64,000 nt of DNA, taken from contig VLTN01000013.1 in NCBI GenBank assembly GCA_008330645.1, positions 186,001-250,000 on the forward strand, read 5' to 3'. The DNA is from Cafeteria roenbergensis. Taxonomy: Eukaryota; Sar; Bigyra; Bicosoecida; Cafeteriaceae. A program made the position numbers and the translations under genes. Numbering within the stretch: the first letter of the stretch is position 1; each line of letters opens with the position of its first letter. The notes beneath the pieces were generated by a model. The model searched no databases and was not told the DNA's origin. It worked only from the letters and a program-made list of their open reading frames with translations. Below, piece after piece: positions 11,050-20,171 of the stretch.

Positions 11050-11891
11050 GCCCAAGTCAAACTCCCAATCCCCAGGTCGTGGAGATGGCACGTGCCGCAC
11101 TGGGGGCAGCAGCCGTGCCCGACACAGACCCCGAGGCAGACACGGATGACGCCCAGGCCCACGTGTGGCACGAGCCGATGCGGTGCTTGTGGCCAGGCGA
11201 GCGTCCGAGCACGCCTGTGGCCTCCCACGAACGCCGCATTTGTGACCCTATCGAGAACACGCGCGGGCTTGCTCTCGCTACAAACAACCGCGCGAAACCG
11301 TGGGTCCTGCGCCCCTCATCACTGCGGCCTCGCCGGCAGGCCAACATGCCCATTCTATGGCGTGCCTGCAGGCCGCTCGCGCACCGTGCACGTGACGCGA
11401 GCGCGCCGGCCAAGCCTGCGCCAGTTCGAAGCGGGTGGGGGCGCCTGTCTAGAGGGAATGGCAGTTCTTGTGGCAGTCGGCAGAAGGGAAGCCAGCGAGG
11501 GCATGCACTTGCCAAGCCTACAGCAGCGGATTGCAACGCAGCCGGCGACACCCAGCACTTTGAGCTATGCACGGCGGGGCTGCTGGCGACACGCAGGCTC
11601 TTGCACTGCGCACTCGAAACGCGAACCCTCGGGAGGCCCCAGGCTCTCCTGCCGGCAGCCGCGGCAGGAGAGGCGCGCTGAGTGCCAGGGGCGCGGGCCT
11701 GCGACGGGAGCGCCAAGGGCTTGCCAGCTTTTGAGCTCGACCCTGCTTTGCCCTGCAGCAACCGTCGCACCCAATGTCGCCGACGATCGCCGAGCGCAGG
11801 CGACCTGATTCGTGACGATTGCCCGAAACCCGCGCCCACCCACTCGCTGCCACACCGATCCCGGCGCTGCGGCTCGCAAGCGCTGCGACGC
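11050..11891. other. Spacer between PRMT7 and the ELWxxDGT protein gene
   Basis: It holds the 3' flank of PRMT7 and the 5' flank of the next plus-strand gene. The downstream frame is open back to 11682 without an ATG, so a 5' exon is possible. I see no second gene and no recognised element. Confidence 0.45.
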
Positions 11892-14702
11892 ATGGTCGAC
11901 CCCGCGCTCCTTGCCGGCGCGCGAAGCGAACTGGGCGTGCCCAGTCGCCCCACGGTCGCGGCCGCGGAGCGCAGCTGCCATTCCGTGGGACTGGACGGGC
12001 TGCCACGCAGCCCGCCCGGGCCACCAGCCGTGCGCAGGGCGCGGCGCTCCCCGGTTGCCCCTCGCTGGCTCTTGCTCTGCGGCTTTGCCGCGCTGGTCAA
12101 TGGTGGCTGGGCTGCGCGCCTGGTCCAGGAGATCAACAGCGCCGCCTTCACGCGCAACGTTGGCCAGCAGTTTGCAACCATCGGTGGCAAGCTCTACATG
12201 GATGCGAACAACAACGACGGCTTGGGCAACGAGCTCTGGACCCTCAGCCCGGACGGCACCCTCACGATGGCTGCCGACATCTACCCTGGCGCCGAAAGCG
12301 GCAACCCAGAGTTCATGACCGAGTTCAACGGGAAGATCTACTTCAGCGCCAAGGCCTCGGAGCTCGCGGGCACGGAGCTGATGGCCTTGGACCTCGTTAC
12401 GTCGGTCGTCTCGCTTGCAGCCGACATCTGCGCTGGGCCGTGCAGCAGTAGCCCATCGCACATGGTTGTCCTCGGCAGTGAGCTGTTTTTTTCTGCCGAC
12501 GACGGTCAGAACGGGCGAGAGCTGTGGGCGATCAACGCAACCGGGCACGTTTCATTGGTCCACGAGTTCGATTCCACCTCTGGGCGAGGCGGGAAGCCGG
12601 AGCACTTGACAGTGATGAACGGCACGCTGTACATGTCAGCGAGCACCCCCGAGTTTGGCGAGGAGCTCTGGGCCTTCGACCGCCAGCTGGGCCCGCGCAT
12701 GGTGCTTGATTTGAGGCCCGGTACAGACGGCAGCGATTTCCAATTTTTGGTTGTATTCAAGGACTCTTTGTACTTTGCCGTGCACACCGGCCGATGGGGC
12801 TATTATGTGTACGATGGCCACAACCAGACGACGTTGGCACCCCCCGTTTCCTCGGAGCTGACCGAGTTCTACGTCGCTGCCGTCCACGACAACGAGCTGT
12901 ACCTTCTCGCCATTGCTGAAAACGATCCTGATGAGTGGTACCGCGTGTTCCGGACGAATGGCACAGCGGTCAGCGTGCACGCTGCAGACCTGACTGAGGA
13001 CCAGGGCAACTCCATCTACAGGATTTTCAGCTTCAACGGCTCGCTTGTCGTCCAGTACCAGCCCGATGGTGCGGAGTACGACTTGGCAGCCACTACCGCC
13101 ACGGCGATCTCGCCGCTGATGCCCCAGCAAGGAACAATGGGTTCCAACCCAACCGCGGTGTGCGTCCATAATGGAAGCGTCTACTTTTTCGCCAACGACG
13201 GGTCCAGTTCGCAGCAATTCTGGATGTACAACGCGACCAGCGGGGCCACTCTGATCGCGGACAGCGTGACCCAGGCGGGCACCGGTGCCTCGCTGGCTTC
13301 CCCTCTCGGGATGGTGTCGTTCGACGGCCAGCTGCTGCTCTCGGCCTCCTCTACAGAGCACGGCGCGGAGCTGTGGGCGCATGAGAGCAGCGGCGAGTTC
13401 AGGCTGGTGCAAGACATCGCGAGCGGCACCACCGGGTCGTACTGCCGCGAGTTCGAGGTCAACGGCGATACTCTGTATATGGCGTGCATGTGCGGCGACG
13501 GTCAGGACTGCGAGCTTTGGGCCTATAACTCGACGCTGGTGTGGAGGGCCGCAGACGTTGAGCCGGGCGCCACTAGCTCCAACCCGTATTCGCTCGTCTC
13601 GTACGACGGCGTTTTGTACTTCGGCGCAACCACTTCAGCCACAGGCAACGAGATGTTCTATCTGACCGACACAGGCGCCCAGCCAACTGTCGAGTTCAAC
13701 GCGGGTGCAGCTGGCACGCCGTTTGACTCCGTGTTGATCCACAACGGCGTCTTCTTCTTCAACAATATCGAGTTCAATGGCGGTCGCTACCAGATGCTGG
13801 CATTTATGCCAGGCTCCGAGCAGCTGATCGCTTTCGACGCGCTTTTCCTTCCGGGGACCGAGTCGGTGGGGAACATCAAATCGCTCGGAGACGACTTGGT
13901 GTTCACGGCGTCGACTCCCTCCACAGGCACGGAGTTGTGGCGCATGTCCCCAATGGGCATGTCTCTGGTTGACGACGTGATCCCCGGCGCAGTCGGCTCC
14001 CTCCCGCAGCAGCTGGTGTTCCTCGGTGATGAGCTACTGTTCTCCGGGCACGCGAACCAGTTTTCCGGGCGCGAACTCGCTGCTGCGTTCGTCGGCACGC
14101 CGACCCCCTCTGCAACGGCGACGCCGAGCTCGTCTCCCTCCTCGAGCTCCTCTCCCTCCGCAACGGCGACGCCGAGCTCGTCTCCCTCCTCGAGCTCCTC
14201 TCCCTCCGCAACGGCGACGCCGAGCAGCTCCTCATCGGCAACGCAATCGCCTCCCCCCACCACGACCCCGAGCAGCTCATTGACAGCATCTCCGTCTCCC
14301 ACATCAGCCGCAACGCCAAGTAGCTCGCCTTCAGCGACACCCTCGCCCGCTTCAACCGTGTCTTCCACTCCCTTGCCGACAGCGACGCCCTCCTCCGCCG
14401 CGACTGAGACGCCCACTCCCTCGCCATCGCCGAGCGCGCAAGCAAGTGGCGCAGAGTCCAACGAAGGGGGGGTCCAGACTGAAGCTGCTGGTGACTTCCC
14501 TGCTGTTGGCATCGTGGCCATTGTGCTGGCTGCGCTGGTGGTCGTGGTACTCGCGCTTTACGTCGGCTGCCGCAGCTCGCGAGACAAGGAGGAAGCACCC
14601 CAGTCTGGCAGTGCCACTGGGGCAACTGTGTCCGGTACTGCTGGGAGCGGACTCCAGTCCATCAGCGGAACGGCAGCAGCGTCCGACAGCGCCGCGGTTT
14701 GA
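11892..14702 (+). CDS. Type I membrane protein with ELWxxDGT-type propeller repeats and Ser/Thr/Pro stalk
   Basis: Probably a cell-surface or secretory-pathway protein; its ligand is unknown. About 936 residues. A hydrophobic segment near residues 59-75 (WLLLCGFAALVNGG) looks like a signal sequence. Then come about twelve units of roughly 55 residues carrying variants of the ELWxxDGT motif: GNELWTLSPDGT, GTELMAL, GRELWAI, GEELWAF, GAELWAH, CELWAY and GTELWRM. Many Asn-X-Ser/Thr sequons (NATG, NGTL, NQTT, NGSV, NSTL) suit glycosylation. A low-complexity Ser/Thr/Pro stalk (about 736-866) precedes one transmembrane helix (about 868-892: GIVAIVLAALVVVVLALYV) and a short charged tail. The start at 11892 is the first ATG in frame; the leader before the hydrophobic stretch is long, so the true start could differ. 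ELWxxDGT repeats are best known from bacterial surface proteins. Confidence 0.8.
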   Translation: MVDPALLAGARSELGVPSRPTVAAAERSCHSVGLDGLPRSPPGPPAVRRARRSPVAPRWLLLCGFAALVNGGWAARLVQEINSAAFTRNVGQQFATIGGKLYMDANNNDGLGNELWTLSPDGTLTMAADIYPGAESGNPEFMTEFNGKIYFSAKASELAGTELMALDLVTSVVSLAADICAGPCSSSPSHMVVLGSELFFSADDGQNGRELWAINATGHVSLVHEFDSTSGRGGKPEHLTVMNGTLYMSASTPEFGEELWAFDRQLGPRMVLDLRPGTDGSDFQFLVVFKDSLYFAVHTGRWGYYVYDGHNQTTLAPPVSSELTEFYVAAVHDNELYLLAIAENDPDEWYRVFRTNGTAVSVHAADLTEDQGNSIYRIFSFNGSLVVQYQPDGAEYDLAATTATAISPLMPQQGTMGSNPTAVCVHNGSVYFFANDGSSSQQFWMYNATSGATLIADSVTQAGTGASLASPLGMVSFDGQLLLSASSTEHGAELWAHESSGEFRLVQDIASGTTGSYCREFEVNGDTLYMACMCGDGQDCELWAYNSTLVWRAADVEPGATSSNPYSLVSYDGVLYFGATTSATGNEMFYLTDTGAQPTVEFNAGAAGTPFDSVLIHNGVFFFNNIEFNGGRYQMLAFMPGSEQLIAFDALFLPGTESVGNIKSLGDDLVFTASTPSTGTELWRMSPMGMSLVDDVIPGAVGSLPQQLVFLGDELLFSGHANQFSGRELAAAFVGTPTPSATATPSSSPSSSSSPSATATPSSSPSSSSSPSATATPSSSSSATQSPPPTTTPSSSLTASPSPTSAATPSSSPSATPSPASTVSSTPLPTATPSSAATETPTPSPSPSAQASGAESNEGGVQTEAAGDFPAVGIVAIVLAALVVVVLALYVGCRSSRDKEEAPQSGSATGATVSGTAGSGLQSISGTAAASDSAAV
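14112..14225 (+). repeat. 48-base in-frame tandem repeat in the stalk
   Basis: Two perfect 48-base copies (14112-14159 and 14160-14207) and a partial third encode a 16-residue Ala/Thr/Pro/Ser unit. Identity at the base level suggests recent duplication and likely length polymorphism. Confidence 0.9.
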
Positions 14703-15053
14703 TCCGTGCCATGCAGCGAGCGAAAGGGCAGTCCCTCGGCCAGCTGCCGCTGGGCACCACATCCTGTGGCGAACCCATCGTGAGTTGAAAAGTCAGGCAC
14801 AAGCTTTCGTGAAGGTGAATGTCTGGAGGGTGCAGCCCGTGATACACAATGTGACCAGAGCAGCGTCGGACACCCGTGGCCGCATTCATGCGTGATCCCG
14901 GTCCGGGCGCAACACAACGCGGCGGGAGCTTCAACAGTGCGAGCTCGCCCAGCGCACAGTTGCCAGCACATCACTCGATGGAAGCCACAGCGCAACACAC
15001 AGACACTCGTGAACCTGTCGCATGATCATCGTGGGGTAGGGAAGCTGCGGCTC
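14703..15053. other. Convergent 3' spacer
   Basis: It lies between the stop codons of two converging genes. I see no coding frame or recognised element. Confidence 0.5.
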
Positions 15054-17705
15054 TCATTCGCGATGAGGCTTGGAGGCCAATCGCGTCGCCTGCATGCCCA
15101 ACAGGTTGGAGAGCAGGACCGAGCCGTCCAGTACCACCAGCCAAATCGCAAACGCCCAGAGTAGCACAGGCGGCCACACCAGCCCCCACGCCATCAACAG
15201 GGCGCCTGGGCCGTGATGAGTGCCGATGGCGATCGCGGTGAAGGATATTCCAATCAAGACGAAGACGTTGAGAAGCAGGCCGCTGACGCTGGCCGGTCGA
15301 GTCACTCGCCCCACGCCGCCAATACTTGCGCTCCAGACGCAATGCATCGTCCTTCCCAGAGATGAGAGGCCACCCATCCGCGCGCTGTGAATTGCCGAGC
15401 CGCCGTCCGCAGAGTTTGCCGCCATTGCGAACAGTGCCAGCAGCGGAGCAGCGCAGAAGAGAATCGCCACGACCAGCGAAACGCCAGCCTCGAGGTTTCG
15501 CACCCAAGCAATGGTTATGCCTGCGCCTGTGTCCCAACATGCCTCGGCAAGGCCCGTGGGGAAGTCGCAGTCGCCCGGCTGCGCCACGAACACGTGTCCC
15601 CATGCGAAGAGCGCGACCGTGCGCCCCGGGAGTAGCTCTCCCACGAGCCACGGTCCGAGCGGCAGCCACAGGCACCAAGCCAGAAGCGCCGCAGCCACCA
15701 GCGTGAAGTGCCGCCACAGGCTGTCTGTGGGCCCCCACAAAAACACTGCAACGGCTGACGCGCCCTTGGGGGTCTCCCCCTTTTGCGGCCACAGGCTGGC
15801 AGTGCGTAAGAACAGCGGCGGGAGCAGTGCGAGCCCGAGGAAGGCGAGCATAGCGCGCGCCCCGGCCATGTCTATAACGGACCGCAAGTCGCCCAGCGCA
15901 AGGCGTTGCCATGGGAGCGGAGGGCTCTGCCCGTCGAAGCTGATGGGCCGGCGGGTGACCGCCGCAGAGCCGTCCGCGGCCAGGACGGCTACTTCCAGAA
16001 CCGCGAAGCCGGGCGCGGCAGTGAACGGGAGCATGTCCGTGACGTTGGCACCCGGAAATGCCTCCTCGTCGGCAGATCCTCGACGGGGAGGCGCCCAGGC
16101 TGACTGGGAAACAAGCTCCCACACTGTGGGCGCACGTGGTGCCGAAGCAGCTGCTGCAGCGGCAACGGCGTCAGGCGGAACGGCCCCGCAAATGCGCCAG
16201 GCTGTCGGCGCGTCTGCGATGGAACCATCCGCGTCCGCGCGACGAAGAGGAGCCAGCTCTGCCGCATTCCACGCAGGGGCTGCCCGGACGGAACCCTCGA
16301 GCTGACCGGCGCCCGCGACGAGTCGCCATTTCGCCTGCACGACGCCTGATGGCGCAAAGGCGGAGCCTGAGAGAAGCAGCCCGCGATCGAGGGCCGAGCC
16401 AATCCCCGAAGCCGCTTCGTCAGGCGAGCCGCGAAGGTAGCGGGCGTCTGCCGGCGACGTCAGCACAATGACCGGAAACGCCGCAGGGCTGGCCGGCCCA
16501 GAGTCGGGCCGGACCTGGTGCTCCGCGAAGCCAAGGGCCCCGTTTGCCTCGCCCACCAGCACACGGAAGGCGCCGTGGGCGCGCATGTCGGGGATCTCAA
16601 GCTCGAGCGCGCATGGGCGGCCGGCGCATCCTCCGGCCGGAGCCGAAGGAGCAAAGCGCTGGCGGTTCGCTGGCGGGGGCAGCCGCGCGTGCAGGGGGCG
16701 GCCCAGCGCCCCGCTCGGAAAGATTTCGCCCTGCGGGAGCTGGTGCAGGTGGCCGCTGAGCGACGCAGCTGCGCCGTGGCGCCACAGCAGGCCCGCGAGC
16801 GGATGCCGAGCTGCCGCCTCGTGCCGGTCGCCGGGCAACTGGCCGTCGTGGGACACGGTGCACATGGGGTAGTGGGCCACCGCAAGCAGGACGTCCGGCC
16901 TGTCGGGCTGGCTGATGCCTCGCGCGAAGGGCTCGGCCATCAGCTCGTCGGCGGCCGCCACGTCACCAGGGGCGAGGCGGCCGAAGAAGTGACGCGTCGG
17001 GGCGGGGTCGACCGACGCGTCGAGCGCAACGACGCGCATCGCGGACCGCCCATCCCGTGAAAGCAGGTCCAGGGATCGGTGCCGGCGCATGCGCCTGAGG
17101 AGCGGCGCGCGCTGGCCCGGGGCGCCGTCCTGCGAGCCGCGCAGAGCTCCCGCTCCCGCCCCCGCCCTCGCGGCATCCAGGCGCGACGCTACTGCCTCCG
17201 CAGCGGACGAGTGAAAACCCGACCCGGAGGGCGGGGGGCTGCCGGCCCTTCCACCCGCGAACCGGTCGTGGTTCCCAGTCATGTCAAGCACGGCTGTGCG
17301 AGGGAGCGCATTCATCCCCCTCTCCAGCGCCGCGCCGTACGCGTCCCACTCCGCTGCGATGCGCCCCCGGGCGGACGGGTCAACCAAAGACAGCTTGTTG
17401 TCGACCAAATCGCCGGAGACGACGAGCGCGTCCGGGTCGATTGCGGGCGCCACGTCCAGCAAAAGGCGCTCGAACCGGCGAACCGACGCCAGGTTCTTCC
17501 AGGAGGTGTGGACGTCGCTGGCATGGATGACCACGACTGGCTCGGGCTGCGCCAAGCACGTGCCGGCGTCCGCCAGCCCAGCGCCCGCGGGAGCCTCGGC
17601 AACGTGGCGGGTCAGCGACAGACCAAGCGGGGCCATGTCCATCCACACCGTTCCCAGGACAACCAACGCCACAATCCCGGGGGCAACTGCTTCGTGGCAC
17701 GGCAT
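15054..17705 (-). CDS. TMEM62-like metallophosphoesterase with C-terminal membrane domain
   Basis: A calcineurin-like metallophosphoesterase domain faces the lumen or outside and is anchored by a multi-pass C-terminus; the substrate is unknown. An N-terminal hydrophobic segment (about 9-21) acts as signal or anchor. Metal-binding motifs occur in order: HASDVH (61-66), SGDLVDNK (97-104), GNHDR (144-148), VAHYPMCTVSHDG and SGHLHQL. A beta-rich middle follows, then five or so hydrophobic helices between about 15900 and 15090 (for example AMLAFLGLALLPPLFL, HFTLVAAALLAWCLWL, VSLVVAILFCAAPLLALF, GLLLNVFVLIGISFTAIAI). The 883 residues exceed the animal TMEM62 length (about 640). It is a single uninterrupted ATG-led frame, and domain order matches TMEM62 rather than soluble phosphodiesterases. 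Confidence 0.87.
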   Translation of the reverse strand: MPCHEAVAPGIVALVVLGTVWMDMAPLGLSLTRHVAEAPAGAGLADAGTCLAQPEPVVVIHASDVHTSWKNLASVRRFERLLLDVAPAIDPDALVVSGDLVDNKLSLVDPSARGRIAAEWDAYGAALERGMNALPRTAVLDMTGNHDRFAGGRAGSPPPSGSGFHSSAAEAVASRLDAARAGAGAGALRGSQDGAPGQRAPLLRRMRRHRSLDLLSRDGRSAMRVVALDASVDPAPTRHFFGRLAPGDVAAADELMAEPFARGISQPDRPDVLLAVAHYPMCTVSHDGQLPGDRHEAAARHPLAGLLWRHGAAASLSGHLHQLPQGEIFPSGALGRPLHARLPPPANRQRFAPSAPAGGCAGRPCALELEIPDMRAHGAFRVLVGEANGALGFAEHQVRPDSGPASPAAFPVIVLTSPADARYLRGSPDEAASGIGSALDRGLLLSGSAFAPSGVVQAKWRLVAGAGQLEGSVRAAPAWNAAELAPLRRADADGSIADAPTAWRICGAVPPDAVAAAAAASAPRAPTVWELVSQSAWAPPRRGSADEEAFPGANVTDMLPFTAAPGFAVLEVAVLAADGSAAVTRRPISFDGQSPPLPWQRLALGDLRSVIDMAGARAMLAFLGLALLPPLFLRTASLWPQKGETPKGASAVAVFLWGPTDSLWRHFTLVAAALLAWCLWLPLGPWLVGELLPGRTVALFAWGHVFVAQPGDCDFPTGLAEACWDTGAGITIAWVRNLEAGVSLVVAILFCAAPLLALFAMAANSADGGSAIHSARMGGLSSLGRTMHCVWSASIGGVGRVTRPASVSGLLLNVFVLIGISFTAIAIGTHHGPGALLMAWGLVWPPVLLWAFAIWLVVLDGSVLLSNLLGMQATRLASKPHRE

Positions 17706-18108
17706 GCCGCAGCCCCGAGCCCTTGGACGCGGCGATCTGGCTGCGCAAGTCAGGCCACTGTGCGCTTGTGCGCCTCGAAGCGGGAAAATTTCTGTTCCAG
17801 CTCTGCTTCAGAATTCACCACGTGGAAACCCCGCACCCAGGCAGGGCTTGCGGGCCAATTCTGCTGCCAGGTGCAGGTGTGTTTAAGGCTATGCGTGTGG
17901 CGCATGCCGGGGCAACGTCGCAACCGGCATGTGGGCGCTCGAGTGGTTGGCAATCGACCGGTCGCCCACCTCCACCTCCGCATGGCCGAGGCGGTGCGTG
18001 GCGGGGAGGCCGGGGCACGCGCTGCAGGACAACCGATCGGGGACGACGGCAATGGAGTTGAAATCGAGCAACGGTTTCCGGCGGATCCAACGCAACACGG
18101 AATGTGCA
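17706..18108. other. Spacer between two minus-strand genes
   Basis: It contains the 5' flank of the TMEM62-like gene and the 3' flank of the dehydrogenase gene. No conserved coding frame was seen on either strand. Confidence 0.5.
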
Positions 18109-19143
18109 TCACGAACGCGGCGGAGCGTCGAGCGCGGACCAGTCGGCTCCGGTGAGTGCGGTGCTGGCGTCCCAGAGCTTCTCGGCGGCGTCCGCCCTGA
18201 AAGCACGAGGGTCCGGCGTGTTCGCCGAGGGGTAGCCCCACATGTTGTTCGTCCCCGAGGGGCCGATGTACTGGCCTGCTGCCGCGTCGGGGCTGACAGA
18301 TGCCATCACGAGAGGGAGCGCGCCCATGGCGGCGCTCTGGGCGAACAGAGCGTTGCCGATGGCTGCGCCAACACTGCCGCCCATACTTCCCGAAGTGGCC
18401 TGCAGTCCGGTTGCGCTGTAGCCAGGGTGGGCGGAAATCGCTGTGACGCCCGCGGCGCCCGCACGCCCCGCTGCTTCGAGTCGCCGGTTGAGCTCCAGGG
18501 TGAAGTGGAGGTTCGCCATTTTGGTCCGAGCGTACTGTTTCCACGGCTCGTACTGCCCCGCGGCAAAGCCGCCCGAGGCCGCGGCAACGCGGAAGGGGTC
18601 CTTGGCGACTGCATCCGAGATGCCGGTCCCGTCGGCGTCCGCCGGCCACTGGTGTGCCATGGAGCTCACATTGACCACACGGCTGCCAGCGGTGCGCAGG
18701 AGGGAGGGAAGCATCCTGGCTGTCAGCAGGAAGTGGCCCAGGTGGTTCGTGGCCATTTGCATCTCGAACCCGTCGGCCGACTCGCGGCGGTCAGGAAAGG
18801 CCATTACCCCAGCGTTGTTCAGGAGCACGTGCAGAGGCTTCTCTCCGTGCGTCTCCACGTACCAGTCCGCGAACTCGTTCACAGACCGGAACGAGGACAG
18901 GTCCAGCGGACGCGTCTCCACCCTGTCGTCCGCAGCACCAGTCGCCTTTCGCACCTCCTCCGCTGCAGCGTCGAGCCGGGGCTGGCTGCGGCTGGTGAGG
19001 AGCACTTTGGCGCCCTTGGCAGCGAAGACCTTTGCTGCTTCGAGCCCGATGCCAGAGCTGCCACCGGTGATGACGATGCGCTTGCCCGCGAGACTCCCGT
19101 CGGGGACGGATGCGGCAGAGAAATGCGAGCTGGAAGCCCCCAT
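18109..19143 (-). CDS. Short-chain dehydrogenase/reductase, retinol dehydrogenase/WWOX-like, with N-myristoylation motif
   Basis: An NAD(P)-dependent oxidoreductase with Rossmann fold; the substrate cannot be read from sequence. The 344 residues include the cofactor loop TGGSSGIG (26-33), NNAG (109-112) and an active site made of N133 in NHLGHF, S161 in VNVSSMA, Y204 and K208 in YARTKMAN. The YxxxKxAN form followed by LHFTLELNRRLEA is characteristic of the RDH11-14/WWOX branch. Translation is taken from the ATG at 19143 because MGASSSHF fits an N-myristoylation signal and the cofactor fold begins soon after. An ATG 201 bases upstream is in frame but adds unrelated residues. Membrane association by the acyl group is inference. 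The HGH1 gene diverges upstream. Confidence 0.88.
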   Translation of the reverse strand: MGASSSHFSAASVPDGSLAGKRIVITGGSSGIGLEAAKVFAAKGAKVLLTSRSQPRLDAAAEEVRKATGAADDRVETRPLDLSSFRSVNEFADWYVETHGEKPLHVLLNNAGVMAFPDRRESADGFEMQMATNHLGHFLLTARMLPSLLRTAGSRVVNVSSMAHQWPADADGTGISDAVAKDPFRVAAASGGFAAGQYEPWKQYARTKMANLHFTLELNRRLEAAGRAGAAGVTAISAHPGYSATGLQATSGSMGGSVGAAIGNALFAQSAAMGALPLVMASVSPDAAAGQYIGPSGTNNMWGYPSANTPDPRAFRADAAEKLWDASTALTGADWSALDAPPRS

Positions 19144-20171
19144 CTGCGAAAGCGCACGCCCAAGCACCGATTGCGTCGTCGTGGGGTGCTGCCGTGTCCA
19201 ACCAAGGCAGCCCTGTTCGTTCCCCTGTGTCCCGCTCGCCTTGCTCCACCCGCCCCCCGTCACGATCGGGAAACGCACGCGGCGACAAAAGCAGCCGCCA
19301 GCCAGGCGATGCGAGGGCTGATTCCCTCCAGGAACACCATGCATTTCCTAACAACCGCCAGGTCGAGTGGTGGCGCTTTGGCGGCCTGGGGAGGCCGTGG
19401 CACGAGAGCGTTGCCTGGCGGGATTCACTTGACCCAGTTCTTGTCCCCGGAGCCTGCGACTGGCCCAGGGGCTCTCGCTTGTGCGTGAGTGCGCCAGGCC
19501 GTGCACATGCACGCACGTCAACTCACGTTGGCTCGGGTGCGGGAGGTCTTGCGAGGGAGTGGGGGCGCCGCTTTGCTGGCGCACAAGGAAAACTAGCCAA
19601 ACGCTAAGAGTGACGTAGAGCCAAGTTGTGCCGCTTGCTTGGGGTCGCGGCTGGCGGTCGAGGTCTCAGCGCAGCGGTGCCAGCCCAAAGATGCGCACAA
19701 GGCATGCCTTTGACGCGCTGCTGTGGCCGCCCTGCTTCGGGTGATTGCTCAGCGTGCGAGCGGGGCAAGCCGTGTCTTGCCCGGTTTGGCATGACGTCAC
19801 GACGTGACAGAGATTGCGCCACTAGAATCAGCATCGCAATCGTTGAGTGCAAGCCGCGCATCATTTCGCTTTCACCCCGCGCCCCGCGTGGGCGCGCGGT
19901 GAGGCGCCTCGAGCAAGCCCGGTGTGTGTCATTTTCGTGAGGGCGAGCTTTTGGCCCTCGGGGCCACCGTCCCAGCGTCGCAATGCACGCCTCAGGCCAG
20001 GCCGGGAGGCGCCAAATAGTTGCCGAGCGCTCGGCGCGTTCGGTTGCGGCGCTTCACCCGCAAGCTCCAGGGCCGGACGTGCAGAGCCGGACGAGCGCAA
20101 ACGAAGCGTCCTCGCACCTGCACTCCCCGAGCATCAGGGCTCGCGTGGCCGCCTTCGCAAATCCTCCCGAA
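19144..20171. other. Divergent promoter region of the SDR and HGH1 genes
   Basis: About 1 kb separates two divergently transcribed genes. Open frames here are short or uncharacteristic. It contains a palindromic CRE-like octamer at 19792. Both promoters should lie within it. Confidence 0.5.
19792..19799. promoter_or_regulatory. CRE-like palindrome TGACGTCA
   Basis: A perfect 8-base palindrome matches the cAMP-response element bound by bZIP factors, and a further ACGT core follows at 19802. It lies 380 bases before the HGH1 start and 650 bases before the SDR start. Function is inferred only from the match. Confidence 0.3.

Noticed and set aside
17750-18649. A 299-codon minus-strand frame spanning the SDR 3' end and spacer
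   Set aside because: It overlaps the SDR gene in another frame, is Arg/Gly-rich and lacks domains.
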